Shown: positions 44,251 to 52,548, counted from the stretch's first letter. The stretch is DNA of 64,000 nucleotides from Ruminococcus sp. (GCA_017558505.1 JAFYUM010000013.1:96469-160468); one strand, 5' to 3'. A program made the numbers and translations. The notes: generated from the letters alone by a model not told the origin.

Positions 44251-45006
44251 TCAGCTGAACTGTCCGCTGTTCAGATATGTGAGGGTTTCCTCACCCTCCG
44301 CTGAACCTATGGGCAAGGGTACCATATTGAAATTCTGCACGGAGGTTATACCCGAAAACACGGGAACATCAATACTGCGTGCATTGAAAAATCCCTTTGC
44401 TCTTACGCTTATGTCAAAAAGACTGTATGGACGAACTTCTGTATCGGGGGTAAGGGAATATGCCTTATCGGGTGCAGGCACCTCAATTCCCGTGACAGTT
44501 CCGCTTATATCAGTTATACCAACCGCCGCAAGAAGTCTTTTTCCGTTGTCTATGGCGGTAACTACTACCGACGCTCCCACAATTGGCGTGGCTTCATTTC
44601 CTGCTCTGACGTTAACGAGTATAAAGCCAGTTGAATTGCCCAGTTCCGTCGGTGCAGTGCTGTCCTGTTCATCGAGCCGTTCAATATCGGATAAATCGTC
44701 TCCGTAGATAATCCGTTCAAGTTCAGCTTCTTCCTCGTCTGCTGTGTATGGGTAGTATGATGTGTCGTGTTCTGCGTCTGCATAGTCTTTGTCGTCATAG
44801 TCTTTTTCTCCGTTTTCACTTTTTTTCTGTCCCCTGTTCTGATATTCCGCAGGGACGTTATTTTCCTTTTCGGCGGTAAACTCCTCCGCCATTTTTGATT
44901 CAGCGGCTGATATCTCATCACTGCTTTCCGCCTGCTCCGCAGGCTTTCCTTTACTGTAAAGCTTCATCATTTCCTTTTTATAAGCTTCAATATCTTTTAT
45001 ATCCAT
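44251..45006 (-). CDS. Acidic protein with C-terminal carboxypeptidase-regulatory-like beta domain
   Basis: 251 residues from the ATG at 45006 (MDIKDIEAYKKEMM), with GGGAGG upstream. The first ~120 residues are highly charged and probably disordered (DEISAAESKMAEEF, EKDYDDKDYADAEHDTS). The last ~115 residues form an Ig-like regulatory domain (GFILVNVRAGNEATPIVGAS, RLLAAVGITDISGTVTGIEV, FFNARSIDVPVFSGITS). No signal peptide. It is the first gene of the peptidoglycan-binding operon and could be its scaffold or adaptor. Not otherwise recognised. Confidence 0.6.
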   Translation of the reverse strand: MDIKDIEAYKKEMMKLYSKGKPAEQAESSDEISAAESKMAEEFTAEKENNVPAEYQNRGQKKSENGEKDYDDKDYADAEHDTSYYPYTADEEEAELERIIYGDDLSDIERLDEQDSTAPTELGNSTGFILVNVRAGNEATPIVGASVVVTAIDNGKRLLAAVGITDISGTVTGIEVPAPDKAYSLTPDTEVRPYSLFDISVRAKGFFNARSIDVPVFSGITSVQNFNMVPLPIGSAEGEETLTYLNSGQFS

Positions 45007-45168
45007 AAAGCACCTCCCATAAATTCTACAACTAATTATATGCAAGGGTTGATATTAAAATTCTGGATTTTTCAGAAATGTAAAATGCACATGAACACTT
45101 GTATATTTATTCCATATATCTAATCTATAATATATATAAATATTCTGAAAGAATTATTCAGTAAATCC

Positions 45169-45197
45169 TTGACTTTACAATAAACTTTCTGTATAAT
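45169..45197 (+). promoter_or_regulatory. Promoter of the first Ig-like dockerin gene
   Basis: TTGACT (45169-45174), 17-base spacer, TATAAT (45192-45197). Confidence 0.8.
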
Positions 45198-45244
45198 GAA
45201 AATAGGGAGAGATTTCCCGAAAATATACCGAAAGGGTGATAATT

Positions 45245-46219
45245 ATGTTAAAAAGAAAACTCAGAAGCATTGCCGCCATGACAAGTGCAGTTCTTTTCAT
45301 AAATGCAGGAATATGCACTTTTGCTACCTCAGCTGCAAAGACAACTATACCTGCTGTAGAAAACACAAAAAATATTTCTGACGAAATGTATTTTGCCACA
45401 CTTTCAGGTAACCTTTGTGCAGAAGTAGGCACTTATGCTGGTACAGAAATTGTCGGCTATACCTTGGACAGATTTTATGAAATAGGAGAATCACCAATTG
45501 AATTCAAGGTTGAAGACGAAACAGTTGCCGAAATAACACAGATACAAGGCTCAATCGTCAATATCAGGGGAATTTCAGCAGGCGAAACAATCCTTACTGC
45601 TATTCTGCCCGACGGTACAGAAATGTCAATCAACGTTGTAATCTCCGAAGCGATTTGTACTACAACTACAGCTATATTCTGCCCCTATCCCTCATATACA
45701 ACTACCGCAGCTGTTGAAGAAAACACAACCCCAACAGAAAAACAGGAATATTACAGCATTTACATTGACGAACTCCCAACAAAAACTTTATATATGCTTG
45801 GCGAGGAACTGGATATCACAGGCACAAAAATATACGGCTCATATACAGACGGCGAACTTGTGGGCGATATTTTCCCAACTGACCTTGCTCGCTATCTTGA
45901 AAATGGTATGATGTCCCTTGATACATCTGAATTTGACAACACAAAGGCTGGCACATACACAATTTATGTTCACTACGGAACAGCTAAAGCTTCATTTGAG
46001 GTTACAGTTCTCGGAGATGCCGCTAAGCTTCCTAATGGTGACGCAAACGGCGACGGTGATTTCACAATTGCCGATATGGTAATTGTACAGAAGCACATCA
46101 TGGGCAAAAAGACAGCTATACTTTCCGACTGGAAATCCGCCGACCTTTATGAGGATGGAAAAATTGACGTTTATGACTTTATTGTAATGAGAGAGATTTT
46201 CATAAAACATTTAAAGTAA
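45245..46219 (+). CDS. Secreted Ig-like dockerin protein 1
   Basis: 324 residues from the ATG at 45245, which has a weak AAAGGGTG site. Signal peptide about 1-28 (RSIAAMTSAVLFINAGICTF). A Big_2-like domain lies about 55-140 (VAEITQIQGSIVNIRGISAG) and a second Ig-like module about 180-260 (LPTKTLYMLGEELDITGTKI, AGTYTIYVHYGTAKASFEVT). A C-terminal dockerin follows (GDANGDGDFTIADMVIVQKH, then ADLYEDGKIDVYDFIVMREI), with both Ca-binding repeats complete. No enzyme domain. It probably is an adhesion or scaffold-bound accessory protein. Its first ~100 bases are nearly identical to those of the gene at 46423. Confidence 0.82.
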   Translation: MLKRKLRSIAAMTSAVLFINAGICTFATSAAKTTIPAVENTKNISDEMYFATLSGNLCAEVGTYAGTEIVGYTLDRFYEIGESPIEFKVEDETVAEITQIQGSIVNIRGISAGETILTAILPDGTEMSINVVISEAICTTTTAIFCPYPSYTTTAAVEENTTPTEKQEYYSIYIDELPTKTLYMLGEELDITGTKIYGSYTDGELVGDIFPTDLARYLENGMMSLDTSEFDNTKAGTYTIYVHYGTAKASFEVTVLGDAAKLPNGDANGDGDFTIADMVIVQKHIMGKKTAILSDWKSADLYEDGKIDVYDFIVMREIFIKHLK

Positions 46220-46230
46220 TTTATACCATG

Positions 46231-46254
46231 CGGTACCGTGTAAAAGCGGTACCG
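46231..46254 (+). terminator. Terminator after Ig-like dockerin gene 1
   Basis: 8-bp stem CGGTACCG / CGGTACCG with an 8-base loop, followed by TTTTTATT. Confidence 0.75.
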
Positions 46255-46348
46255 TTTTTATTTATTGCTACATATTTTTACTCCGTTAAAGGTTATTCGA
46301 CAAAAACTTCATAAACATCGAATTATCGCAATATTCACAAAAAATGAC

Positions 46349-46377
46349 TTGACATCCCGGTATACTTCTGATATAAT
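46349..46377 (+). promoter_or_regulatory. Promoter of the second Ig-like dockerin gene
   Basis: TTGACA (46349-46354), 17-base spacer, TATAAT (46372-46377). Confidence 0.85.
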
Positions 46378-46422
46378 GATGATAAGGAAAGATTTTCCAA
46401 ATATACCGAAAGGGTGATAATT

Positions 46423-47607
46423 ATGTTAAAAAGAAAACTCAGAAGCATTGCCGCCATGACAAGTGCAGTTCTTTTCATAAATGCAGGAATATACACTTTT
46501 GCTACCTCAGCCGAGGAAAAGGTCTTACCTGCCGATGATACCGATATATCTTTTAACGAAGATATCGGTTATGCTGTTTTCGTTAATCCTCCAAAGAAAA
46601 CAGTTTACAAAATCGGTGAGGAACTTAATCTTGAGGGGGCAACATTTGATTCATACTGTCCAGGACAGGGCATCAGCGGAAATAATTTCGACTGTGACCT
46701 GACCGAGTATATCGAAAACGGAACACTTACCCTTGACGCATCTGAATTCGATAACACAAAGGCAGGAAAATACACCATTCACGTAAACTACGAAACATCA
46801 ACAGATTCATTTGAAGTAGTGGTTATAGACGACGAAACTGACCTCCCCGACGAACTTACACTTCATTGCTACCCTTACAGACTTGACTATGACCTCAATA
46901 TGGAGCTTGACCTTTCAGGTGCTATAATCTCAGGAAGCTATGGCGAAAAGGGCGAATGCTATGAGTTCCATGGCGAACACATCATTGATATGATTGAAAA
47001 GGGTGTAGTTGAAGTTGACGCTTCTGCGTACAACAGCTCTGAAATCGGCACTTATACAATTTATGTCAAGGTTGGTACAGCTGTGGAATCCTTTGATGTA
47101 AGAGTCGGATGTCCGCTGGTTAATAATATTCTTGAAATAAAATCACTCCCCGATAAAACAGTATATACCTACGGTGAGGAACTTGACTTTACAGGTGCAG
47201 TGCTGTACGGTTGGGCAAGAGGTGACGGTGGATTTATACCCGATACCGAATTCACAGAGGATTTACAGACTCTTATTGACAGTGAAAAAATTAAGGTAGA
47301 TGATTCAGAATTCTATGATACAAAGTCGGGAACCTGCACTATCTACATTAACTATGAGCACGCGTGGGCAACTTTTGAAGTAACTGTAACTGATGAAGCT
47401 GATGAGCCTAAAGAAATTGCAAGCGGCGATACAAATGGCGACGGAGATTTCACAATTGCCGATATGGTAACAGTGCAGAAGTACATCATGGGCAAAAAGA
47501 CATCTATCCTCTCCGACTGGAAATGTGCCGACCTTTACGAGGACGGAAAAATTGACGTTTATGACTTTATCGTAATGAGAGAAAATTTTGTTAAGAAAAT
47601 GAAATAA
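46423..47607 (+). CDS. Secreted Ig-like dockerin protein 2
   Basis: 394 residues from the ATG at 46423. The signal peptide is almost identical to that of the preceding gene. Three Ig-like repeats start near KTVYKIGEELNLEGA, YRLDYDLNMELDLSGAII and KTVYTYGEELDFTGAVLYG; each closes with a G.[YC]TI[YH]V pattern. A dockerin follows (GDTNGDGDFTIADMVTVQKY, ADLYEDGKIDVYDFIVMREN) that differs from that of protein 1 at few positions. No catalytic domain. It likely shares a scaffold partner with protein 1. Own promoter and terminator. Confidence 0.82.
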   Translation: MLKRKLRSIAAMTSAVLFINAGIYTFATSAEEKVLPADDTDISFNEDIGYAVFVNPPKKTVYKIGEELNLEGATFDSYCPGQGISGNNFDCDLTEYIENGTLTLDASEFDNTKAGKYTIHVNYETSTDSFEVVVIDDETDLPDELTLHCYPYRLDYDLNMELDLSGAIISGSYGEKGECYEFHGEHIIDMIEKGVVEVDASAYNSSEIGTYTIYVKVGTAVESFDVRVGCPLVNNILEIKSLPDKTVYTYGEELDFTGAVLYGWARGDGGFIPDTEFTEDLQTLIDSEKIKVDDSEFYDTKSGTCTIYINYEHAWATFEVTVTDEADEPKEIASGDTNGDGDFTIADMVTVQKYIMGKKTSILSDWKCADLYEDGKIDVYDFIVMRENFVKKMK

Positions 47608-47613
47608 AAATAT

Positions 47614-47645
47614 AACCCCCGATTCAATCACCTGAACCGGGGGTT
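47614..47645. terminator. Bidirectional terminator between dockerin gene 2 and deformylase-like gene
   Basis: 12-bp stem AACCCCCGATTC / GAACCGGGGGTT (one mismatch), with flanking A and T runs. Confidence 0.85.
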
Positions 47646-47649
47646 GATT

Positions 47650-48066
47650 TTATATAAGCACACCATTGCAATGGTCAATTTCGTGCTGTATGATTTGTGC
47701 TGTAAAGCCTTTATAGCTTTTAATTCTCGTCTGCATATCAACTGTCTGATACTGCACTTTTATTGCCTTATACCGCTTGCAGGGACGTGGACCGCCCAGC
47801 AGGGATAAGCAGGATTCCTCCGTATCATAGGGCTTTTCCTGTTTCAGAATTACAGGATTGAGCATAACGGTGTAATTCTCCTTTTCATCAACAAAGGCAA
47901 TTATCCGCTTTCTCTCCCCTATCATATTTGCCGCCATTCCCACACAGCTTTCCTTGTGCACTTTCAGAGTTTCCAGAAGATTTTCAGCAATTTCTCTGTC
48001 CTCAGCCGTTGCATCTGCGGATTTGCAGGCAAGAAAAACTGTGTCGTGCATTAGTTCCTTTATCAT
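47650..48066 (-). CDS. def: Peptide deformylase-like protein
   Basis: 138 residues. The three deformylase motifs are recognisable but altered. Motif 1 reads CVGMAANMIG where classical enzymes have GxGLAAxQ, so the catalytic Gln position is Met. Motif 2 reads ESCLS for EGCLS, with the metal-binding Cys kept. Motif 3 is QHEIDHCNG, with the HExxH pair kept. I recall similar short deformylases in other Firmicutes, so this is probably a family feature rather than decay. It would remove formyl from nascent N-termini if active. It ends the asnS-asnA unit. Confidence 0.8.
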   Translation of the reverse strand: MIKELMHDTVFLACKSADATAEDREIAENLLETLKVHKESCVGMAANMIGERKRIIAFVDEKENYTVMLNPVILKQEKPYDTEESCLSLLGGPRPCKRYKAIKVQYQTVDMQTRIKSYKGFTAQIIQHEIDHCNGVLI

Positions 48067-48078
48067 TCAATTCACCAA

Positions 48079-49089
48079 TTACAACAGAGTTATGCCGTTT
48101 TCACTGCAAATACGGATTGTTTCATCAGACCAGATTGAGGACTGAACCTCGCCGATATGAGCCTTATTGAGGAGCAGCATACAAAGTCTTGACTGACCGA
48201 TTCCGCCGCCGATTGTAAGGGGAAGCGTGCCGTCAGCTATCATCTGATGATACTGATATTTCATTCTGTCCTCCTCGCCGCATTCGACAAGCTGTGCTTT
48301 GAGAGTTTCAGCGTCAACACGTACACCCATTGAGGAAATTTCAAGTGCGTCATCAAGAACGCTGTTCCAGATGAGGATATCGCCGTTAAGTGACCAGTCG
48401 TCATAATCGGGAGCTCTGCCACCGTGTTTTTCGCCGCTTTCAAGCTTTCCACCGATTGCCATAAGGAACACAACCTTATGCTCCTTTGTGATAAGACGCT
48501 CTCTCTCCTTGGGAGTATTATCGGGATAGAGGTTTTCAAGTTCCTGTGTTGTTATAAAGTACGGCTCATCGCAGAAATCCCCTGCAATATCGGGATAACG
48601 CAAGCCTACCTTACGCTTTGTAAAGGCAATTGCCTTTACAACAGCCTTTACGGTTTCTTTGAGATAGTCGATATTTCTCTGCTCCTTGGTGATAACCTTT
48701 TCCCAGTCCCACTGGTCAACGAAAATTGAATGGATGTTATCGCTGTCATCATCACGGCGGATTGCGTTCATATCGGTATAAATTCCCTCACCTGCATTGT
48801 AGCCGTAGCGGTAAAGTGCCATACGCTTCCACTTAGCAAGGGACTGAACAACCTCGCCGTCCTCGTCAATTTCTTTCATAGAGAAATCAACCTTACGTTC
48901 AACGCCGTTGAGGTCATCGTTTATACCACTCCCCTTCTTAACAATAAGGGGAGCTGATACTCTGTCAAGGGTTAATGCAAAGGACAATGCCTGCTGAAAA
49001 ACATCTTTGATATATTTTATAGCGTGCTGAGTTTCTCTCAGCGTGAGGGCTGACTTGTAACCCTCGGGGATATATAATGAACGTGACAA
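48079..49089 (-). CDS. asnA: Aspartate-ammonia ligase (AsnA)
   Basis: 336 residues. Ammonia-dependent asparagine synthetase, homologous to class II tRNA synthetases: it makes asparagine from aspartate, ammonia and ATP. Signatures: LTLDRVSAPLIVKKGSGIND, LAKWKRMALYRYGYNAGEGI, IHSIFVDQWDWEKVI, and IGGGIGQSRLCMLLL (class II motif 3-like). The start is taken as TTG 49089, because AAGGAG lies 8 bases upstream; the GTG at 49098 overlaps that site. It lies directly after asnS, so the Asn T-box controls both synthesis and charging of asparagine. Confidence 0.94.
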   Translation of the reverse strand: MSRSLYIPEGYKSALTLRETQHAIKYIKDVFQQALSFALTLDRVSAPLIVKKGSGINDDLNGVERKVDFSMKEIDEDGEVVQSLAKWKRMALYRYGYNAGEGIYTDMNAIRRDDDSDNIHSIFVDQWDWEKVITKEQRNIDYLKETVKAVVKAIAFTKRKVGLRYPDIAGDFCDEPYFITTQELENLYPDNTPKERERLITKEHKVVFLMAIGGKLESGEKHGGRAPDYDDWSLNGDILIWNSVLDDALEISSMGVRVDAETLKAQLVECGEEDRMKYQYHQMIADGTLPLTIGGGIGQSRLCMLLLNKAHIGEVQSSIWSDETIRICSENGITLL

Positions 49090-49108
49090 ATAAATCACTC
49101 CTTAAAAT

Positions 49109-50479
49109 TTATCTGATTGAACCAACAGTTCTGGGGTAGAGAATAACGTCACGGATATTAGCCATACCTGTTGTGTACATGATAAGTCTTTCAAATCCAA
49201 GACCAAATCCACCGTGAGGAACTGAACCGAACTTTCTCAGGTCGAGATAATCTGTGTAGAGTTCAAGGTTCATATTTCTTTCTTCCATAGCTGCAACAAG
49301 CTTGTTGTAATCAGCTTCACGCTCGCTTCCGCCGATGATTTCACCAACGCCGGGAACAAGAAGATCAACAGCCGCAACTGTCTTGCCGTCTGCATTCTGC
49401 TTCATATAGAAGGACTTAATTTCCTTGGGGTAATCTGTTACAAATACAGCCTTTTTGAATACCTTTTCAGAGATATATCTCTCATGCTCTGTCTGGAGGT
49501 CACAGCCCCATTCTACGGGATATACAAAATCCTCGCCTGAATTTTTCAGAAGTTCAATAGCATCTGTATATGTCACTCTGCCGAAATCGTGGGAAATGAG
49601 GTCCTCAAGACGTGCTTTAAGTCCCTTTTCAAAATGAGCGTCAAAGAATGCAACTTCATCGGGACAGAGTTCAAGAAGCTTGCCGATAACATATTTCAGC
49701 ATATCCTCAGCAATTTCAATAACATCATCAAGCTCTGCAAATGCTACCTCAGGTTCAATATGCCAGAATTCAGCAAGGTGCTTGGGAGTGTTGCTGTTCT
49801 CTGCACGGAAGCTGGGGCCGAATGTATAAATCTTACCCATAGCTGTAGCCGCCATTTCGCCCTCAAGCTGTCCTGATACGGAAAGTCCTGCCTTTTTGCC
49901 GAAGAAGTCGTTGGCGTAGTATTCTTCTTCGTTCTTGAATTCTGTTGTGTAGCCGTTTGTAGTTACCTGGAACATTTCGCCTGCACCCTCACAGTCGCTG
50001 CCTGTGATGAGAGGAGTGTTGATGTATACGTAGTTGTTCTTCTGGAAGAACTCATGCAGAGCAGCTGCAAGAACTGAACGAACACGCCATACAGCGTTGA
50101 ATGTGTTTGTTCTGCTTCTGAGATGTGGAATGCTGCGGAGGAATTCAAGGCTGTGGCCTTTTTTCTGTAGTGGGTAATCTGTAGGGCAATCGCCTAAAAC
50201 TGTGATACCCTCAGGAACAGCGTTGATTTCAACTGTGTTATTTCTTCCCTCAACAACATTTCCCACAACTTTAAGTGACATACCAACACGAGGCTCCTTG
50301 TAATCGCCTTCGCCCTTTTCGATAACAACCTGAATGTTTTTCAGAGATGTACCGTCATTAAGCTCAACGAAAGCAACGCTCTTGGAGTTACGTGATGTAC
50401 GTACCCAACCGCAGACAGTTACTTCCTTGCCTACATAATCTTTTGATTTTACGATTTCCTTGACATCAATGTGCTTCAT
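49109..50479 (-). CDS. asnS: Asparaginyl-tRNA synthetase
   Basis: 456 residues from the ATG at 50479 (MKHIDVKEIVKSKDYVG), with AAAGGAAAG upstream. The in-frame extension to 50674 runs into the T-box and is not used. N-terminal OB-fold anticodon domain (GKEVTVCGWVRTSRNSKSVA) and class II catalytic domain (RSRTNTFNAVWRVRS, FRAENSNTPKHLAEFWHIEP, PHGGFGLGFERLIMY). It charges tRNA-Asn, induced when asparagine is short. Confidence 0.96.
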   Translation of the reverse strand: MKHIDVKEIVKSKDYVGKEVTVCGWVRTSRNSKSVAFVELNDGTSLKNIQVVIEKGEGDYKEPRVGMSLKVVGNVVEGRNNTVEINAVPEGITVLGDCPTDYPLQKKGHSLEFLRSIPHLRSRTNTFNAVWRVRSVLAAALHEFFQKNNYVYINTPLITGSDCEGAGEMFQVTTNGYTTEFKNEEEYYANDFFGKKAGLSVSGQLEGEMAATAMGKIYTFGPSFRAENSNTPKHLAEFWHIEPEVAFAELDDVIEIAEDMLKYVIGKLLELCPDEVAFFDAHFEKGLKARLEDLISHDFGRVTYTDAIELLKNSGEDFVYPVEWGCDLQTEHERYISEKVFKKAVFVTDYPKEIKSFYMKQNADGKTVAAVDLLVPGVGEIIGGSEREADYNKLVAAMEERNMNLELYTDYLDLRKFGSVPHGGFGLGFERLIMYTTGMANIRDVILYPRTVGSIR

Positions 50480-50527
50480 AATAATCTTTCCTTTCATATA
50501 TGAGATTGATACAGGACGGATAAAACA

Positions 50528-50815
50528 AAAAACTCCCGCCCTTGAAACAGGACGAGAGATAAACCCGTGGTACCACCTGAAATTACCGCTTAAATTTACA
50601 AAAGCGATCACTCTTGTCTGCTGTAACGTGCAGATTACGGCATCACCTACTGAAATGCGGCTTGGGGAATACAAAATCCAGCCCCTTTAAAACTGCACCC
50701 TTTCGGATTGCTGCTCGGAAGTGTTATTCGCATTGGCTCTGATACGTGGATTTCACCACCCCACGCTCTCTGAAAACGATTTCCAAAGCTACTTGTCTTC
50801 GTCATTGCATTTTAT
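50528..50815 (-). promoter_or_regulatory. T-box riboswitch, asparagine-specific, upstream of asnS-asnA
   Basis: Minus strand. T-box sequence AGGTGGTACCACGGG about 50565-50579, then a terminator (CTCTCGTCCT / AGGGCGGGAG, 50533-50558) with TTTTTTG. Stem I has the AGAGAGCGTGGGGTGGTG apical block. The specifier region AATAACACTTCCGAG gives codon AAC (Asn) followed by A. Downstream asnS supports the reading. Confidence 0.9.
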
Positions 50816-50821
50816 ATCATT

Positions 50822-50850
50822 ATTATATCATTGGAAATGGGATTTGTCAA
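50822..50850 (-). promoter_or_regulatory. Consensus promoter of T-box(Asn)-asnS operon
   Basis: Minus-strand TTGACA (50845-50850), 17-base spacer, TATAAT (50822-50827). Confidence 0.9.
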
Positions 50851-50869
50851 TACCTTCATTTGATTTTTG

Positions 50870-51475
50870 CAAAAAAAGCCCCGAATAATTTCGGGGCTCT
50901 GTAAATATTCAATTGTTAAATTAAGCGACTTTCATCACTTGGCTGATTTCTTTGTCGGACTCAATCCTTTCGGCTTAAATTTCTTTAATACGGATATTTT
51001 TCATATATATCACTACCCTTTATCAAGGAGAATTATCAATATATAAAAGTTACTTTTCCATTGGAACATACCTCAAAAGATTATTTTTTAAGTTATCGTT
51101 TCAAGAAAAATCAGTTTCTCATTGGACTCACCTTTACATTAATTTGTGATATATCTAAAGACTCACGTCGTAATTTCAGTAATCCTGTACCTTTATGAGC
51201 TTAGATTAAAGCCGTAGATTTCATTCAGCATTAACGCATTTTCCATAAGCAAATCTTACTTCATTCACTTTCAATTCACGGAACAAGTCATACAGACCTA
51301 TATTCCCACTTTAATGATTTTCTTACTTCCTTACCGCGTCGGCTTTACGCTGTGATTCAATAGACGATTCCATTGGACTCACATCCCTTTCCGCTTAAAA
51401 TAATTTACATCGGGTACAAACCCAAACCAAGTAAACTTCGCTGGAGTAATTTTATTTGGCTTACTCCCTTTCCTT
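50870..51475 (-). ncRNA. Large structured non-coding RNA (~600 nt), ROOL-like candidate
   Basis: A full minus-strand transcription unit without any ORF. It has a promoter at 51482-51510, about 600 bases of sequence, and a strong terminator at 50877-50898. Local pairings seen by eye: GGAGTAA / TTACTCC near the 5' end (7 bp, perfect), GGGT / ACCC, TTTAC / GTAAA enclosing that hairpin, and GTGA..CAAT / ATTG..TCAC. The motif GAGTCCAATG occurs twice, with variants TTCCAATGGAA and GAGTCCGAC, suggesting repeated structural modules. Length, lack of a linked protein gene and a rumen-type host fit the ROOL class of large ornate RNAs. The class assignment is inference, because I cannot recall the ROOL consensus base by base. 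GOLLD and OLE are less likely. Confidence 0.65.
50877..50898 (-). terminator. Terminator of the large non-coding RNA
   Basis: 9-bp stem AGCCCCGAA / TTCGGGGCT with a 4-base loop, followed on the minus strand by TTTTTTTGC. Confidence 0.9.
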
Positions 51476-51481
51476 GATTAT

Positions 51482-51510
51482 ATATTACCATACTTTTTGG
51501 CAAATGTCAA
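51482..51510 (-). promoter_or_regulatory. Promoter of the large non-coding RNA
   Basis: Minus-strand TTGACA (51505-51510), 17-base spacer, TAATAT (51482-51487). No ribosome-binding site or start codon follows. Confidence 0.8.
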
Positions 51511-51619
51511 TAGTATTTTATCACTTTTTCAAAGTTTTTAATCACTTTTGTATAGTTGAATAGACTATACCGTTTGTATTTGTACATTCTGACGAAATTA
51601 GAAATATTTTGTAAATTAC

Positions 51620-51648
51620 TTGAAATTTGCACTAAAATATTGTATAAT
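51620..51648 (+). promoter_or_regulatory. Promoter of the zinc-ribbon/pilin-like gene
   Basis: TTGAAA (51620-51625), 17-base spacer, TATAAT (51643-51648). Confidence 0.7.
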
Positions 51649-51707
51649 AATAAAACATAATGAAATCCCATAAGGGTGTACTAAAAATGTATAAAGGAGA
51701 AAAACAT

Positions 51708-52448
51708 ATGCCATTCTGTACTAACTGCGGCAGACAGCTTGCCGAAAATGAAGTATGCAGCTGTAAAAATCAGCAGACCACCAATCCCACACAGGGGACA
51801 ACTCCCCCACCCATGCCTACATATAACGGTAAGCCCATGTATGACCATCTGGGCAGACCTTTATTCACCCCCAACGGCAGACCTATAACTTATGATGAAA
51901 ATGGCAATCCCATAGTAAAAAAGAGCAACACAGGCTGTATTATCGCTATTGTAGTCACATTTGTCATATTTGTAATAATTGCGGTTCTGGGGGCAATTCT
52001 TGTACCTGCCATGGTCGGATACACATCCAAAGCAAAAATTCAGACGGCAAATGCAGACGCTAAAACACTTCTATACTCTTTTGAGGCTTCTTTAGAGGAA
52101 ATGGACGAAACAGGCCACGACGTAAGCGGTACTTATGTTATAAGCTCAGACGAGTCTGACAACCTGTTCTGCAGTCACGTCGATACAGACAAACTCTACA
52201 AAACTCTGTCCTTTTACAATGATGACGTTTTGTACGGTGACTGGTTTGTTATCGTTGAAAACGGAAGAGCTGTATACTGTGCTACTGAAAGCGGAAATTA
52301 CATCGGTACTTATCCCGCACGCACACCCAATGCTGATAGTATCCCGACATACAACGGCGGTTCTGTTTCTTCCAACGCTGACCTTGATGATATTTATGCA
52401 GATTCATGCAGAAATCTCATTCCACTTGACTACAACGATTTATTCTGA
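51708..52448 (+). CDS. Zinc-ribbon membrane protein with a pilin-like helix
   Basis: 246 residues from the ATG at 51708, preceded by AAAGGAG; upstream in-frame ATGs at 51660 and 51687 lack a site. A zinc ribbon (FCTNCGRQLAENEVCSC) covers residues 3-19. A Gly/Pro/Asn repeat-like linker follows (GKPMYDHLGRPLFTPNGRPI), and a membrane helix about 77-100 continues as VPAMVGYTSKAKIQTANADA. That junction strongly resembles the helix of type IV pilins, but the G/FTLIE cleavage site is missing. The C-terminal ~120 residues lie outside. Probably an anchored, pilin-derived surface protein. No partner pilus gene is nearby. Confidence 0.6.
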   Translation: MPFCTNCGRQLAENEVCSCKNQQTTNPTQGTTPPPMPTYNGKPMYDHLGRPLFTPNGRPITYDENGNPIVKKSNTGCIIAIVVTFVIFVIIAVLGAILVPAMVGYTSKAKIQTANADAKTLLYSFEASLEEMDETGHDVSGTYVISSDESDNLFCSHVDTDKLYKTLSFYNDDVLYGDWFVIVENGRAVYCATESGNYIGTYPARTPNADSIPTYNGGSVSSNADLDDIYADSCRNLIPLDYNDLF

Positions 52449-52459
52449 ATAGTATCACA

Positions 52460-52485
52460 ACGGACTTTTCATATGGAAAGTCCGT
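52460..52485 (+). terminator. Terminator after the zinc-ribbon gene
   Basis: 11-bp stem ACGGACTTTTC / GGAAAGTCCGT (one G-T pair), followed by TTTCATTT. Confidence 0.8.
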
Positions 52486-52548
52486 TTTCATTTCTGTAAT
52501 ATATGAGCTGAAATTTACAATTTGTTAACACAAATCAATTTATTTCAA

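Noticed and set aside
50480..50674. 65-codon N-terminal extension of AsnS
   Set aside because: The sequence is the T-box and its terminator; the OB-fold starts at 50479 with a good ribosome site.
50870..51475. Group II intron, OLE or tmRNA as identity of the large RNA
   Set aside because: No domain V-like hairpin, no reverse transcriptase, no OLE-associated protein gene, and no tRNA-like ends or tag frame are visible.
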